The translations under genes and the position numbers were made by a program. The notes beneath the pieces are model-generated. The model did not search any database, was not told the DNA's origin, and saw only the letters and a program-made list of their open reading frames with translations. This document shows positions 8,177-16,810 of a stretch of DNA of 48,212 nucleotides, one piece after another (the first letter of the stretch is position 1; each line of letters begins with the position of its first letter). The DNA is taken from positions 1-48,212 of the forward strand of contig JAZGBC010000059.1 in assembly GCA_036444495.1 (NCBI GenBank). The letters run 5' to 3'. Source of the stretch: JAZGBC01 sp036444495 (GTDB taxonomy: Bacteria > Pseudomonadota > Alphaproteobacteria > Kiloniellales > J153).

Positions 8177-8665
8177 ATGCCAAAAACGCAGGCCCTCTTT
8201 CGATTGGGGATGGACTTGGATCTCGAGCCAAGAACAGCCCACAGAGAAGTCTCCACGGGAGTCTACAAACCCGCGGAGGACGGCGACGAGCGCAAGGATT
8301 TCTTCGTCGAACGCGACGGCGTGCGCTACGCCGGCACCCACTTGATCGTCGACCTGTGGGAGGCCGAGCGCCTGGACGACATGGAGCAAATCGAAGAAAC
8401 CCTGAGGGAGTGCGTCGCGGCGGCGGGCGCTACCCTGCTGCACATCCATCTGCACCACTTCACGCCGAACGCGGGCGTCTCCGGGGTGGCGGTGCTGGCC
8501 GAGTCCCACATAAGCGTCCACACCTGGCCGGAGTTGGGCTATGCGGCCTTCGACGTCTTCATGTGCGGCGACACCAAGCCGCAGGCGGCGGTCGAGGTGC
8601 TGCGCGAAGCCTTCAAACCGGCGCGCCTGGCGGTCACGGAACACCTGCGAGGCCGGATCACGTGA
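8177..8665 (+). CDS. speD: S-adenosylmethionine decarboxylase proenzyme
   Basis: Produces decarboxylated SAM, the aminopropyl donor for spermidine. ATG at 8177 follows a strong GGGGAGGA site with 6-base spacing; the product is 162 residues. The autocleavage site is visible as LAES-HISVHTWPE: Glu109-Ser110 should split to give the pyruvoyl group on the former Ser. His115 and Cys130 (FDVFMCG) sit at the usual catalytic positions. Bacterial class 1 enzymes have about 120-140 residues. The extra about 40 N-terminal residues here are charged and lie before the conserved GTHLIVDLW. The stop overlaps the speE start by four bases (GTGA), so translation is probably coupled. Confidence 0.95.
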   Translation: MPKTQALFRLGMDLDLEPRTAHREVSTGVYKPAEDGDERKDFFVERDGVRYAGTHLIVDLWEAERLDDMEQIEETLRECVAAAGATLLHIHLHHFTPNAGVSGVAVLAESHISVHTWPELGYAAFDVFMCGDTKPQAAVEVLREAFKPARLAVTEHLRGRIT

Positions 8666-9510
8666 CCCGTTGGGTCGAGGAAACCCTGCACGGGGATTTC
8701 CGCATCCGGCTCAAGGCCTCGAACGTTCTCTACGACAGCCGGACCGAGTATCAGCGCATCGTGATCTTCGAGAACCCCTCCTTCGGGCGGGTGATGACGC
8801 TCGACGGCGTCGTGCAGACCACCGAAGGCGACGAGTTCATCTATCACGAGATGCTCGCCCACCTGCCGATCCTGGCCCACGGCTCGGCGCGCCGGGTACT
8901 GATCATCGGCGGCGGCGACGGCGGCATGCTGGAGGAGGTGCTCAAGCACCGCGCCATCGAGCAGGCCACCATGGTTGAGATCGACCCCGGCGTCATCGAG
9001 CTTGCCAAGACATATCTCGGTTCGATCTGCGGCAAGGCCTTCGAGGACCCGCGCACCGATCTGGTGATCGCCGACGGCGTGGACTTCGTCGCCAACTGCC
9101 AGGAGCGCTTCGACGTCATGATCGTGGACTCGACCGACCCCATCGGCCCGGGCGAGGTGCTGTTCACCCGGAACTTCTACGAGAGCTGCAAGGCCTGCCT
9201 GGCGCCGGGTGGCATCCTGGTGACGCAGAACGGGGTACCCTTCCTGCAGCGCGAGGAGCTGTCGCAGACGCTCGGCATCTTCAAGGCCATCTTCACCGAC
9301 GCCGCCTGTTATCTGGCGACCGTGCCCACCTACGTGGGCGGGCCCATGGCCTTTGGCTGGGGCACGGACAACGCCGAGCTGCGGCGGGCGGCGGTCGAGA
9401 CCCTGAGCGCCCGCCTCGAGGCGGCGGAGATCGAGACGAGATACTACACGCCCGAGGTGCACCTCCGCGCCTTCGCGCTGCCGGGCTATATCGCGGAGAT
9501 GATCGCCTAG
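8662..9510 (+). CDS. speE: spermidine synthase (polyamine aminopropyltransferase)
   Basis: Transfers the aminopropyl group from decarboxylated SAM to putrescine, giving spermidine and methylthioadenosine. The start is GTG at 8662, overlapping the speD stop; the product is 282 residues, the normal length. Family motifs are the N-terminal VLYDSRTEYQRIVIFE, the substrate-binding MTLDGVVQTTEGDEFIYHEML, the cofactor loop LIIGGGDGGMLEEVLKH, the acidic VEIDPGVIEL, the catalytic VDSTDPIGPGEVLF and YVGGPMAFGWG. With speD it forms a complete two-step spermidine module. It converges on the phosphatase gene with only five bases between the two stop codons. Confidence 0.96.
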   Translation: MTRWVEETLHGDFRIRLKASNVLYDSRTEYQRIVIFENPSFGRVMTLDGVVQTTEGDEFIYHEMLAHLPILAHGSARRVLIIGGGDGGMLEEVLKHRAIEQATMVEIDPGVIELAKTYLGSICGKAFEDPRTDLVIADGVDFVANCQERFDVMIVDSTDPIGPGEVLFTRNFYESCKACLAPGGILVTQNGVPFLQREELSQTLGIFKAIFTDAACYLATVPTYVGGPMAFGWGTDNAELRRAAVETLSARLEAAEIETRYYTPEVHLRAFALPGYIAEMIA

Positions 9511-9515
9511 CTAAT

Positions 9516-10310
9516 CTATCGGGCCTGGAGGAGGCGCTGCTCCGCGCCCTCGAGCACGAGCGCGGTCAAGGGCCCGCCGTAGCAGGCGCCCGTATCGATG
9601 CCGATCCGGTTGGCCATGAGTTCGGGTTCATGGCTGGCCGAATGGCCATGCACCACGATCTTTCCGTGATCGGCCGGTGAGTTGAGGAAGGACTCGCGGA
9701 TCCATATCAGGTCCTGCGGACTCTGCTCCTCGAGCGGAATCCCCGGACGAACGCCGGCGTGGACGAAAAGGTAGTCGCCCTCCTCGTGGCTCAATTTCAG
9801 GCCGGAGAGGAAGGCCTTGTGCTCGCCGGGCACCAGCGCCGACAGCTCCGCCCGCAGCCAATCGACGGTATCGGGCGCCTCGCGCGCGGCCAGCGGGTCA
9901 ATCCCGTAGCTGCGCCAGGTCGCGTCCCCGCCGTTCATCATCGCCCAAAACATTGGATCCTTCATGGGTTCCGCCGCACCCTCCAGAAACCGGAGCATGA
10001 ATTGCTCGTGATTGCCCAGCAGATGGACGCTTTCGAAGCCGGGCAGCGGTTCCCCGAGCAAGAGGTCGATGACGCCGCGCGAATCCGGGCCCCGGTCGAT
10101 GTAATCGCCCAGATAGACCACGACCCGCCGCCGGCTCTTCGCCCGGCCTTCCTCGGCCCGCGCCGAATCTTCCAGTATCTTCCGGCGCAGCGCGCGCAGC
10201 TGATCGATGCAGCCATGAATGTCGCCAATGGCATAGGCCCGCACTCCCGTGGGAACGCGGGCCGCACTCTCGTCCTGGCGCTGGTCCCCGGAAACAGTGT
10301 CAAGGTCCAC
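9516..10310 (-). CDS. PPP-family serine/threonine phosphatase or Ap4A-hydrolase-like metallophosphoesterase
   Basis: A 264-residue cytoplasmic metallophosphoesterase. It has all the di-metal motifs of the PPP family: AIGDIHGC, YLGDYIDRGPDS, LLGNHE, VHAG and VVHGHS. The length and the GDYIDRGPDSR block fit bacterial Ser/Thr protein phosphatases of the PrpA/PrpB type and also symmetrical Ap4A hydrolases (ApaH); I cannot choose between them by eye. About 20 residues precede the fold (MDLDTVSGDQRQDE), so a slightly later start is possible. It stands alone between speE and the PAS/HD-GYP gene. Confidence 0.85.
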   Translation of the reverse strand: MDLDTVSGDQRQDESAARVPTGVRAYAIGDIHGCIDQLRALRRKILEDSARAEEGRAKSRRRVVVYLGDYIDRGPDSRGVIDLLLGEPLPGFESVHLLGNHEQFMLRFLEGAAEPMKDPMFWAMMNGGDATWRSYGIDPLAAREAPDTVDWLRAELSALVPGEHKAFLSGLKLSHEEGDYLFVHAGVRPGIPLEEQSPQDLIWIRESFLNSPADHGKIVVHGHSASHEPELMANRIGIDTGACYGGPLTALVLEGAEQRLLQAR

Positions 10311-10404
10311 GGGAAATCCTTCCGGCTAATACCTAAAGGCGGCTTAGGGTAGTTTATCAGAGGAATCGCCCCCGGGCGCCAGGGGCAACGGAAACGAGAA
10401 AGGC

Positions 10405-11739
10405 TCAGTTTCCGAAGGGATCCGGGGTTTCTGGCCGGTCGATCGGCTGCCAGGTGGTCCGGCCGCCTTCGTCCAGGTGACACGCGAGCGCCTCGATCAC
10501 CTCCGGATCGTAGAGCACGCCCGCGTAGCGGCGCAGCTCGGCCAGCGCCTCGTCCACGCTCATGCCCGGACTGCCGGGGTGCCGCCCCATGAGCCCGAGA
10601 AAGCTGTTGGCCACCTTCAGTATGCGCGCACTCGGCAGGATCTCGGTGCCTGCCAGTCCCAGCGGCATGCCCCGGCCGTCGACCCGTTCCTCGAGCTGAC
10701 GCAGGGTGTCGGCCACCGGGCCATCCAGGTCCAGTCCGTGGAGCAGATCGATACTGGACTCCAGGCTGACGTGGGCCTGCCGGCACTCGGCGGGCGAGAG
10801 CCCCGCCTGGTGGGTCAGCATGACCTCGGGCACCAGCATCTTGCCGAGCGTAAGCAGATTGCCCGCGTTGCGCGCCGTCCGCCGCACGGCCGGCTCATCG
10901 CCCATGTCTTCGGCCAGCTGCTCGGCAAGCGCGCCAGCCCTTAGGGCATGATGTGCGGCATAAGGGTCCCGCTGGTCGACCGTGCCGGTCAAGGCCTCGA
11001 CTACCGCTTCGCGGGTCTCGGCGTGCCGCTTGCGCTCGGCCACCCGGAGGCTGACATCGCGTTCGATGACCAGCACGCCGAGCGGCAGTCCGGCCGCCGC
11101 GGCGAGGGGAACATGATCGGTCAGCAGCACGCGCTTCTGGTCATCCAGTTCCACCTCGATCCGCTGCTGCTGGGGCAGGCCGCTTTCGAGAGCGGCCAGA
11201 TTGGCCGTGCGCACGGCCGCCGCCTGCTCACCCGGCCAAAGGGCCTCGATGACCTGGCCGAGCATCTCGGCCGGCTCGTGCCCCGCCCGGCGGGCCGCGG
11301 TCTTGTTGGCGAAACGGCAGCGCCCTTCGGCGTCGATGATGGATATGCCAGTGGGTTGGGCGTCCACGATGCGCCGGAGCAAGGCCCGCTGCTGGCCCAG
11401 CGCCTCGCTGGTCTCGCACCAGAGCAATTCGATTTCGGCCAGCGCCCGCTCGTCCCGGCGGTGGCGAACCATCGAGGCGATCGCCATAACGGGGCCGAGG
11501 AACAGGGCGGCGAAGAGCGCCGCGGTCCCCACGAGGTCGAAAAGTTCGCGCTGGGAGACGACGGCGAAAAGCGTCACCACGACCACCCCCAGAATGGCCA
11601 CCACCGGCCAGTGCCGCGTTGGGGCGCTCGGGACCGGGGAGGCAGCTTCGCCAGAACCGGGCGTCGGGCTCATGGTTGCCGGATAACGCCGTCCCGGCTC
11701 TTCGAGAAGGTTGATAGGGGGCTGAATCGCCTCGGTCAC
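10405..11739 (-). CDS. membrane PAS protein with degenerate HD-GYP domain
   Basis: A 444-residue signalling protein. Two hydrophobic segments (about residues 45-61 and 69-89) anchor it in the inner membrane. A PAS domain follows (about 115-235; QPTGISIIDAEGRCRFANKTAARRAG). The C-terminal part (about 240-430) aligns with HD-GYP phosphodiesterases that hydrolyse c-di-GMP: DPYAAHHALR at 258-267, PSARILKVANSFLGLM near 370-385. However, the metal-binding HD pair expected in HDIGK is replaced by NLLTLGK (294-300), and the HHE-x-DGSGYP motif is LEERVDGRGMP (349-359). It is therefore probably catalytically inactive and acts as a sensor or binding scaffold. It is divergent from a degenerate EAL gene. 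Confidence 0.82.
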   Translation of the reverse strand: MTEAIQPPINLLEEPGRRYPATMSPTPGSGEAASPVPSAPTRHWPVVAILGVVVVTLFAVVSQRELFDLVGTAALFAALFLGPVMAIASMVRHRRDERALAEIELLWCETSEALGQQRALLRRIVDAQPTGISIIDAEGRCRFANKTAARRAGHEPAEMLGQVIEALWPGEQAAAVRTANLAALESGLPQQQRIEVELDDQKRVLLTDHVPLAAAAGLPLGVLVIERDVSLRVAERKRHAETREAVVEALTGTVDQRDPYAAHHALRAGALAEQLAEDMGDEPAVRRTARNAGNLLTLGKMLVPEVMLTHQAGLSPAECRQAHVSLESSIDLLHGLDLDGPVADTLRQLEERVDGRGMPLGLAGTEILPSARILKVANSFLGLMGRHPGSPGMSVDEALAELRRYAGVLYDPEVIEALACHLDEGGRTTWQPIDRPETPDPFGN

Positions 11740-11972
11740 GTGATCGGTCCCTGCACTCGCCTTGGCCCTGGAAACCGCCTTGCGGGGATAGAGGCCTCGT
11801 CGGGCGGGTCAGGTCCATCATTCCGCTTTTGTCATTAAATTTGGCTTAAGCACGTTTCACCCGGCCCCACACCGCACCCCCGGCACGCGCATCGCGAGTG
11901 CCCGTGAACACCTTCCTAAACTCCTAAAATTCAGGGTTTTTCAACCACGAAACCGCACACTGGGCGCGCGGA

Positions 11973-11986
11973 GGCGGCTGTCCGCC
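11973..11986 (+). other. small GC hairpin just upstream of the EAL-like gene
   Basis: GGCGG-CTGT-CCGCC is a 5-bp stem with a 4-base loop, about 30 bases before the ATG at 12016. The rest of the 276-base gap to the divergent PAS gene showed no recognisable promoter or repeat. Confidence 0.35.
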
Positions 11987-12015
11987 GCCTTCGGGAAGAG
12001 GTCATCGGCAAGGTC

Positions 12016-13302
12016 ATGAAGCCAAGCGCCCAGCCGGCGCCGATCAGTCAGGAAGTCGCCTTTCTTGACTATGTCGAGCGCCTGAAGAAATTCACCTCAG
12101 GACGCCGCGCCGTGCTTGTGCGGCTCTCCGCGCTGCGCCCATACAACCGGCGTGACCACCACCTGCGCATCGCCGTCACAACCTTCGAACATCTGATCAA
12201 GGCCTTCGAGGGCACTGTCTTCCGGCTGTTCGACGATGACCTGGTGGTGATCTGCAACGGCGCCACGGTCGCCGATATGGACGAGGCGGTGCTTCACCTG
12301 CGCTACCTGTTCAGCGACGATCCCCTGCTCAAGTACGACGAGGACGGCCGCAAGCCCTTTTGCGAGTGGTATGACCTGGAGAAGGACTATGGCAAGTTCC
12401 TGCACGTGGCGCGGGAGACCTTGGACCGGTGCGAGCGGCAAGAGGCCGAGGAGACCATGCCGGAACTCATTGAGGACTCGCAGGACTCGCAGCCCAGCCA
12501 CCCGCTCGATCCACATAATCTGGCGGTGATCGAGACCGCCATCGCCCAGGCCGACCTCTCCACCATGATCCGGCAGCAGTCGATCTGCGCCATGACCTCC
12601 GACCGCAAGCCCGAGGCGGTTTACTCCGAGATCTACACCTCCATCGAGTCACTGCGGCGCACTTTGATGCCGACCATCAACCTCTACGCCAACCCCTGGC
12701 TGTTCCAGGACCTGACCCAGCATCTCGACCGGCGGGTGCTCAATTACCTGTCCCACGTGGACCGGAATGTGCTCGCCAAACCCTTCAGCCTGAACCTCAA
12801 TATCTCCACCCTGATCTCACCGCACTTCCTGGATTTCGACGATGTGCTGAACAAGCAGGCGCGCAGGGGAATCGTGATCGAACTTCAGCTCATCGACATC
12901 TATGCGGACCTGGCGAACTTTCTTTTCGCCCGCGACTTCCTGCGCGAGCGCGGCTACAGATTCTGCCTCGACGGCATGTCCCACTTCTCCTTGCCGCTCA
13001 TCGACCGCGAGAAGCTGGGGGTGGACCTGGTCAAGCTGTTCTGGAGCGCCGACCTGGGCGATCAGCTGGACGGCCCACGCGGGGAGTTCTTGCGCGAGGC
13101 CGCGCGCAAGGTGGGCTGCGAGCGGATCATCCTGGCCCGCTGTGATTCGGAGCACGCGCTGGAGTTCGGCCAGTCGCTCGGCATCACGCTCTATCAGGGG
13201 CATCTGCTGGACCACATGCTGACCGAGGGCGTGAGCCGCGACGAATCAGCCCGCGCCCTGTCCGACGCCCTGGCGCGCCACCGGGTGGCCAGCCGCAGCT
13301 GA
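12016..13302 (+). CDS. degenerate EAL-domain protein
   Basis: A 428-residue cytoplasmic protein. Residues about 30-110 form an alpha/beta segment with VFRLFDDDLVVIC at the place where a GGDEF domain would have its signature, possibly a remnant of one. A charged linker with two copies of the triplet DSQ follows near 155. From about 190 the pattern of an EAL c-di-GMP phosphodiesterase can be followed: LNLNIST, VIELQLID, FCLDGMSHFSLPLI, VDLVKLFWS and LYQGHLLD. The EAL signature itself is absent (SEIYTSIESL in its place), DDFG has become LDGM, and the key K/D pair is incomplete, so catalysis is unlikely. It probably binds a partner or nucleotide. Confidence 0.8.
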   Translation: MKPSAQPAPISQEVAFLDYVERLKKFTSGRRAVLVRLSALRPYNRRDHHLRIAVTTFEHLIKAFEGTVFRLFDDDLVVICNGATVADMDEAVLHLRYLFSDDPLLKYDEDGRKPFCEWYDLEKDYGKFLHVARETLDRCERQEAEETMPELIEDSQDSQPSHPLDPHNLAVIETAIAQADLSTMIRQQSICAMTSDRKPEAVYSEIYTSIESLRRTLMPTINLYANPWLFQDLTQHLDRRVLNYLSHVDRNVLAKPFSLNLNISTLISPHFLDFDDVLNKQARRGIVIELQLIDIYADLANFLFARDFLRERGYRFCLDGMSHFSLPLIDREKLGVDLVKLFWSADLGDQLDGPRGEFLREAARKVGCERIILARCDSEHALEFGQSLGITLYQGHLLDHMLTEGVSRDESARALSDALARHRVASRS

Positions 13303-13323
13303 TCCTTATTCTTTCAAGGAAAA

Positions 13324-14349
13324 TTAGGCCGGTCCACTGACCTCGGCCTCGGCGAAGGTCGCCATGCCGCCATGGCAAGCGCAGGCCGCCTTGAGCAGGG
13401 GAATCGCCAGCACCGCGCCCGAGGCCTCGCCCAGGCGCATGTCGAAATCGAACAACGCACGCTTATCCAGCCGTTCGAGCAGGCGCTTATGGCCCGGCTC
13501 GACCGAGACATGGGCGACCAGGCAATGACCGAGCGCACCGCCATCCATGGCGTGAAGCACCGCTGCCGCGGCGGTACAGGCGTAGCCGTCCAGGATCACC
13601 GGCGCGCGCGCCAAGCGCGCCGCGATCACCGCGCCCAGGATCGCCGCCAACTCGAAGCCGCCCAGATGGCGCAGCACCTCCAGCGGATCGCCGAGGGCCG
13701 CGCGGTGCTTTTCCACCGCCGCCTCGATGAGGTTGGTCTTCTGCGCCAGGCGCGCATCGTCGATGCCGGTGCCGCGCCCGGTCCAGTCGGTCGCCTGACC
13801 GCCGAACAGGGCAAGGCAGAGGGCCGCCGCGCTGCTCGTGTTGCCGATGCCCATCTCGCCCAGCGCCAGCAGGTCGATTCCCTCCTCCACCGCCATCATG
13901 CCGTAGGCGATGGCCCGGGCGCAGCCTTCCTCCTCCATGGCCGGGCCTTCGCTGAAATCGCGCGTGGGGTCGTCCAGCCCCATCTCGTGGACGCGCAATT
14001 CCGCGCCCGCCACGGCGCAAAGCTGATTGACCGCGGCCCCGCCCTCGATGAAGTTCCGGACCATCTGTTTGGTGACGTCGGCGGGATAGGCCGAGACTCC
14101 CTTGGCCGCGATGCCGTGGTTGCCGGCGAAGACGGCCGCGTGCGGCCGCTCGATGCGCGGGGGATGACGCGCTTGCCAGGTGGCCAGCCATTCGGCCAGC
14201 GATTCCAGGCGGCCCAGGGCGCCGGCCGGCTTGGTGAGCTGGGACTCCCGTGCCTTGGCCGCGGCGGCGGCGTCCGGGTCCGGGCCCGGCAGCTCGGCAA
14301 TCAGTGCGCGCACCTCGTCCAATGTGGCCAGCGGCCGGTCCTGGGACAT
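13324..14349 (-). CDS. cobT: nicotinate-nucleotide--dimethylbenzimidazole phosphoribosyltransferase
   Basis: Makes alpha-ribazole 5'-phosphate, the precursor of the lower ligand of cobalamin. The length of 341 residues is typical. Diagnostic stretches are KPAGALGRLESLAEWLA, AAVFAGNHGIAAKGVSAYPADVT, FIEGGAAVNQLC, LGEMGIGNTSSAAAL, LGGFELAAILGAV, VILDGYACTAAAAV and the C-terminal LDKRALFDFDMRLGEASGAVLAIPLL, with the catalytic Glu. It is divergent from cobS, with 113 bases between the starts. No cobalamin riboswitch could be recognised in that gap. Confidence 0.96.
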   Translation of the reverse strand: MSQDRPLATLDEVRALIAELPGPDPDAAAAAKARESQLTKPAGALGRLESLAEWLATWQARHPPRIERPHAAVFAGNHGIAAKGVSAYPADVTKQMVRNFIEGGAAVNQLCAVAGAELRVHEMGLDDPTRDFSEGPAMEEEGCARAIAYGMMAVEEGIDLLALGEMGIGNTSSAAALCLALFGGQATDWTGRGTGIDDARLAQKTNLIEAAVEKHRAALGDPLEVLRHLGGFELAAILGAVIAARLARAPVILDGYACTAAAAVLHAMDGGALGHCLVAHVSVEPGHKRLLERLDKRALFDFDMRLGEASGAVLAIPLLKAACACHGGMATFAEAEVSGPA

Positions 14350-14462
14350 GATCTTGAACCCTCCCCGATGCCGGGCACGGCCGGCGTTTCCTCATGCGGT
14401 TTTCGCAGGGGCGCAACTGTCCTATAAACGGCCCGGGAAAACCACAGGAAACAGGCTGCGCG

Positions 14463-15254
14463 ATGCGGCCCGGCACCCGCACGATGGATTCTTTGGATAA
14501 GCTGACGCCCTGGTGGCGCGATCTTAAGGTCGCCCTCGGCACCTTGACGCGCCTGCCGCTCGGTCCCGCGGACGAGCAGGAAGAGGGTGACCTCGCCCGC
14601 GCCACCCGGACCTATCCCCTGGCCGGAGTCCTGATCGGACTGACCGGGGCGGCGGCCTTCTGGCTCTGTGATAGGCTGGCCTTGCCCTCGCTGGCCTGCG
14701 GCCTGATCGCCGTCGGGGTGACCGCGCTGATTACCGGTGCGCTGCACGAGGACGGCCTGAGCGATACGGCCGATGGTTTCGCCGGGGCCTTCGAGCGCGA
14801 ACGGAAACTGGAGATCATGCGCGACAGCCGGACCGGCGTCTTCGGCGTGCTGGCGCTGTTGCTCTCGGTGGGGCTGCGCGCCTCGGCGCTGGCCGAGATC
14901 GCCGAGCCCGGCCTGGTGGCCTTGGCGCTTATCGCCGCCCATTGCGCGGCGCGCGCGGCGCTTCCCGTCATCATGCGGCAGTTGCCGCTGGCACGCCCCG
15001 ACGGCCTGGCCGCCGAGGTGGGCCGGCCAGAAGCAGGCCACGCCGGGGCGGCGGCCGGGATCGCGGCCGTCGTGGCCTGGCTGACGCTTGGCTTTGGAAC
15101 CGGACTGCTGGTGCTGGTGGTCGGCGGCCTGGCGGCTGGCGCCCTGGCGTTTATCGCGCGGGCCCAGATCGGCGGCTATACGGGCGACGTCCTGGGCGCC
15201 AGCGAACAGGCGGCGGAGACGGCGATCCTGCTCGCCGTGGCGGCCGCGTTATGA
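14463..15254 (+). CDS. cobS: adenosylcobinamide-GDP ribazoletransferase (cobalamin synthase)
   Basis: Joins alpha-ribazole to adenosylcobinamide-GDP at the inner membrane, the last assembly step of coenzyme B12. ATG at 14463 is preferred because AGGAAACAGG lies upstream; ATG at 14484 is an alternative. The product is 263 residues. Characteristic motifs are LGTLTRLPLGP, FPL-like TYPLAGVLIGL, ALHEDGLSDTADGFAGAFERERKLEIMRDSRTGVFG (Asp-rich Mg site) and six or so membrane segments. The stop overlaps the next start (ATGA), so the phosphatase gene is co-translated. Confidence 0.95.
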   Translation: MRPGTRTMDSLDKLTPWWRDLKVALGTLTRLPLGPADEQEEGDLARATRTYPLAGVLIGLTGAAAFWLCDRLALPSLACGLIAVGVTALITGALHEDGLSDTADGFAGAFERERKLEIMRDSRTGVFGVLALLLSVGLRASALAEIAEPGLVALALIAAHCAARAALPVIMRQLPLARPDGLAAEVGRPEAGHAGAAAGIAAVVAWLTLGFGTGLLVLVVGGLAAGALAFIARAQIGGYTGDVLGASEQAAETAILLAVAAAL

Positions 15255-15916
15255 ACAAGCCCCAGGGCACCACGACCCGCTGGTGGTGGATCCGCCATGC
15301 GCCCGTGATCAACCACGGCGGGCGCATCTATGGCCAGGACGATCCCGACTGCGACTGTTCCCATACGGCCACGACAAGCGCGCTGGCCGGACTCCTGCCG
15401 GCGGGTGCGGTCTGGCTAACCAGCCACCTCTCGCGCACGCAACTGACGGCCCAAGCCATCATCGCTCACCTGCCCGACGGCACGGCACCCGTCCCGCGCG
15501 CCGAGCCGGAACTGGCCGAGCAGCATTTCGGGGCTTGGCAGGGGCTGACCAACGAGGAGTTGGAGGCGCGCCGGGATGGGGACTGGCATCGTTTCTGGCT
15601 GGCCCCGGCCACGGAAGCCCCGCCCGGCGGGGAAAGCTTCGCCGACGTGGTCGAGCGGGTCTCGGCCACGGTCCAGCGCCTCTCGGCCGAGCACGCGGGC
15701 CGGGACATCGTCGCGATCAGCCACGGCGGCACGATCCGCGCGGCCTTGGCCCTGGCGCTCGGCATCGATGCGGAGCGGGCGCTTGCCTTCGCCATCGACA
15801 ACTATGCGCTTACGCGCCTGGACCACATCACCGGCGCCCCGGGCAGCCATGCGCCCCAGGTGGACGGCGTCTGGCGCGTCTGTCAGGTCAACCACGCGCC
15901 GACGCGACGGGACTGA
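15251..15916 (+). CDS. cobC: histidine phosphatase family protein, probable alpha-ribazole phosphatase
   Basis: A 221-residue phosphoglycerate mutase-like phosphatase. It has the N-terminal WWIRHAP motif (catalytic His as RHA rather than the commoner RHG), LTSHLSRTQLTAQAI, ELAEQHFGAWQGLT and VAISHGGTIRAALALALG with the second catalytic His. The four-base overlap with cobS and the nearby cobT suggest it dephosphorylates alpha-ribazole phosphate or adenosylcobalamin phosphate, as CobC does. The family is broad, so the cobalamin role is inferred from context. Confidence 0.85.
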   Translation: MNKPQGTTTRWWWIRHAPVINHGGRIYGQDDPDCDCSHTATTSALAGLLPAGAVWLTSHLSRTQLTAQAIIAHLPDGTAPVPRAEPELAEQHFGAWQGLTNEELEARRDGDWHRFWLAPATEAPPGGESFADVVERVSATVQRLSAEHAGRDIVAISHGGTIRAALALALGIDAERALAFAIDNYALTRLDHITGAPGSHAPQVDGVWRVCQVNHAPTRRD

Positions 15917-15959
15917 TACCAAGTCTCGCCAAGCCCCCCGCCCGTGATAGAATCCGTAA

Positions 15960-16020
15960 ACGAATCCGATTCGTGCGCCCCGCGGGGGAACCCCCTGGGT
16001 TCGCGTGGCAACCAGCGAAC
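15960..16020 (+). promoter_or_regulatory. structured 5' leader with three successive inverted repeats upstream of the SYLF gene
   Basis: Three hairpin-forming inverted repeats follow one another. They are ACGAATC-C-GATTCGT (15960-15974), GGGGG-AA-CCCCC (15984-15995) and GTTCGC...GCGAAC with an inner TGG/CCA (15999-16020). The last ends one base before the GGAGAAG ribosome-binding site of the gene starting at 16033. The final hairpin could affect ribosome access, and GGGGG/CCCCC could act as a weak terminator for cobC. The first palindrome contains overlapping GANTC sites, the CcrM methylation target. Confidence 0.5.
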
Positions 16021-16032
16021 GGAGAAGCTTCC

Positions 16033-16734
16033 ATGACGAGACTCATGCCTAAACGCGCGGCGGGACAGCGGCTCGGCCTTCTGGTCCTGCTGGCGCTTAG
16101 CCTCTTGCTCATCACACTGGCCCGGCCGGCCGCTGCAGCAAGCACGGCCGAGGAGTTGGTCGAGGAGTCGCGCTTTTCCATCGAGCGCATGCTGAACGAT
16201 CAGGTCATATCCGAACTCAGGAGCTATGTGGAGCGGGCCCGCGGTGTCCTGATCATCCCGGAGCTGGTCAAGGGCGGGTTCATCATCGGCGCCGAGGCAG
16301 GCTCGGGCGTCCTGATGGTGCGCGGTTCCGACGGCAGTTGGAGCGCGCCGGCCTTCTATACCCTCGCCGCCGGCAGCATCGGCTTCCAGATCGGCGGACA
16401 GGTTTCGGAGGTGGTCTTCACGCTCATGAACGAGGGCGCGGTCGAGGCCCTGCTCGGCAACGAGTTCAAGCTGGGCGCGGACGCCTCGGTGGCGCTCGGC
16501 CCCTATGGCAAAGGGGTGGAGGTCTCGACCACCACCAATCTGGGCGAGGATATCTATGCCTTCTCGCGCGCGGTGGGGCTGTTCGGCGGCGGCGCGCTGG
16601 AGGGCGCCAAGATCTTCAGCCGGGACGCGTTGAACGAGGCGTACTACGGCAACGAGGCCCCGCCCCGGGCCGTGGTGCTGGAGCGGCGCTTCTTCAACTC
16701 CCACGCCGACAAGCTGCGCCAGGCCCTGCCGTAG
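16033..16734 (+). CDS. secreted SYLF-domain lipid-binding protein (Ysc84 family)
   Basis: A 233-residue exported protein. ATG at 16033 has GGAGAAG upstream, and the N-terminus LGLLVLLALSLLLITLARPAAA is a signal peptide. The mature part is one SYLF (DUF500/Ysc84) domain: RARGVLIIPELVKGGFIIGAEAGSGVLMVR, APAFYTLAAGSIGFQIGGQVSEVVF, FKLGADASVALGP and IYAFSRAVGLFGGGALEGAKI. This domain binds phosphoinositides in eukaryotes. In bacteria it is found in periplasmic proteins such as the BPSL1445 lipoprotein, whose role is unclear. There is no lipobox Cys at the signal end, so a soluble periplasmic form is expected. Confidence 0.92.
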   Translation: MTRLMPKRAAGQRLGLLVLLALSLLLITLARPAAAASTAEELVEESRFSIERMLNDQVISELRSYVERARGVLIIPELVKGGFIIGAEAGSGVLMVRGSDGSWSAPAFYTLAAGSIGFQIGGQVSEVVFTLMNEGAVEALLGNEFKLGADASVALGPYGKGVEVSTTTNLGEDIYAFSRAVGLFGGGALEGAKIFSRDALNEAYYGNEAPPRAVVLERRFFNSHADKLRQALP

Positions 16735-16810
16735 GCGCGCGCCCCGGCCCCGGCTTTTCACGGCGGGCGCGAGCGGCTATAGAGGGCGGCCCAGACAAGG
16801 GAGGCCCGCG

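Noticed and set aside
14350..14462. Cobalamin riboswitch between cobT and cobS
   Set aside because: The gap is only 113 bases and I could not find the B12-box or the conserved GCCACTG-type core.
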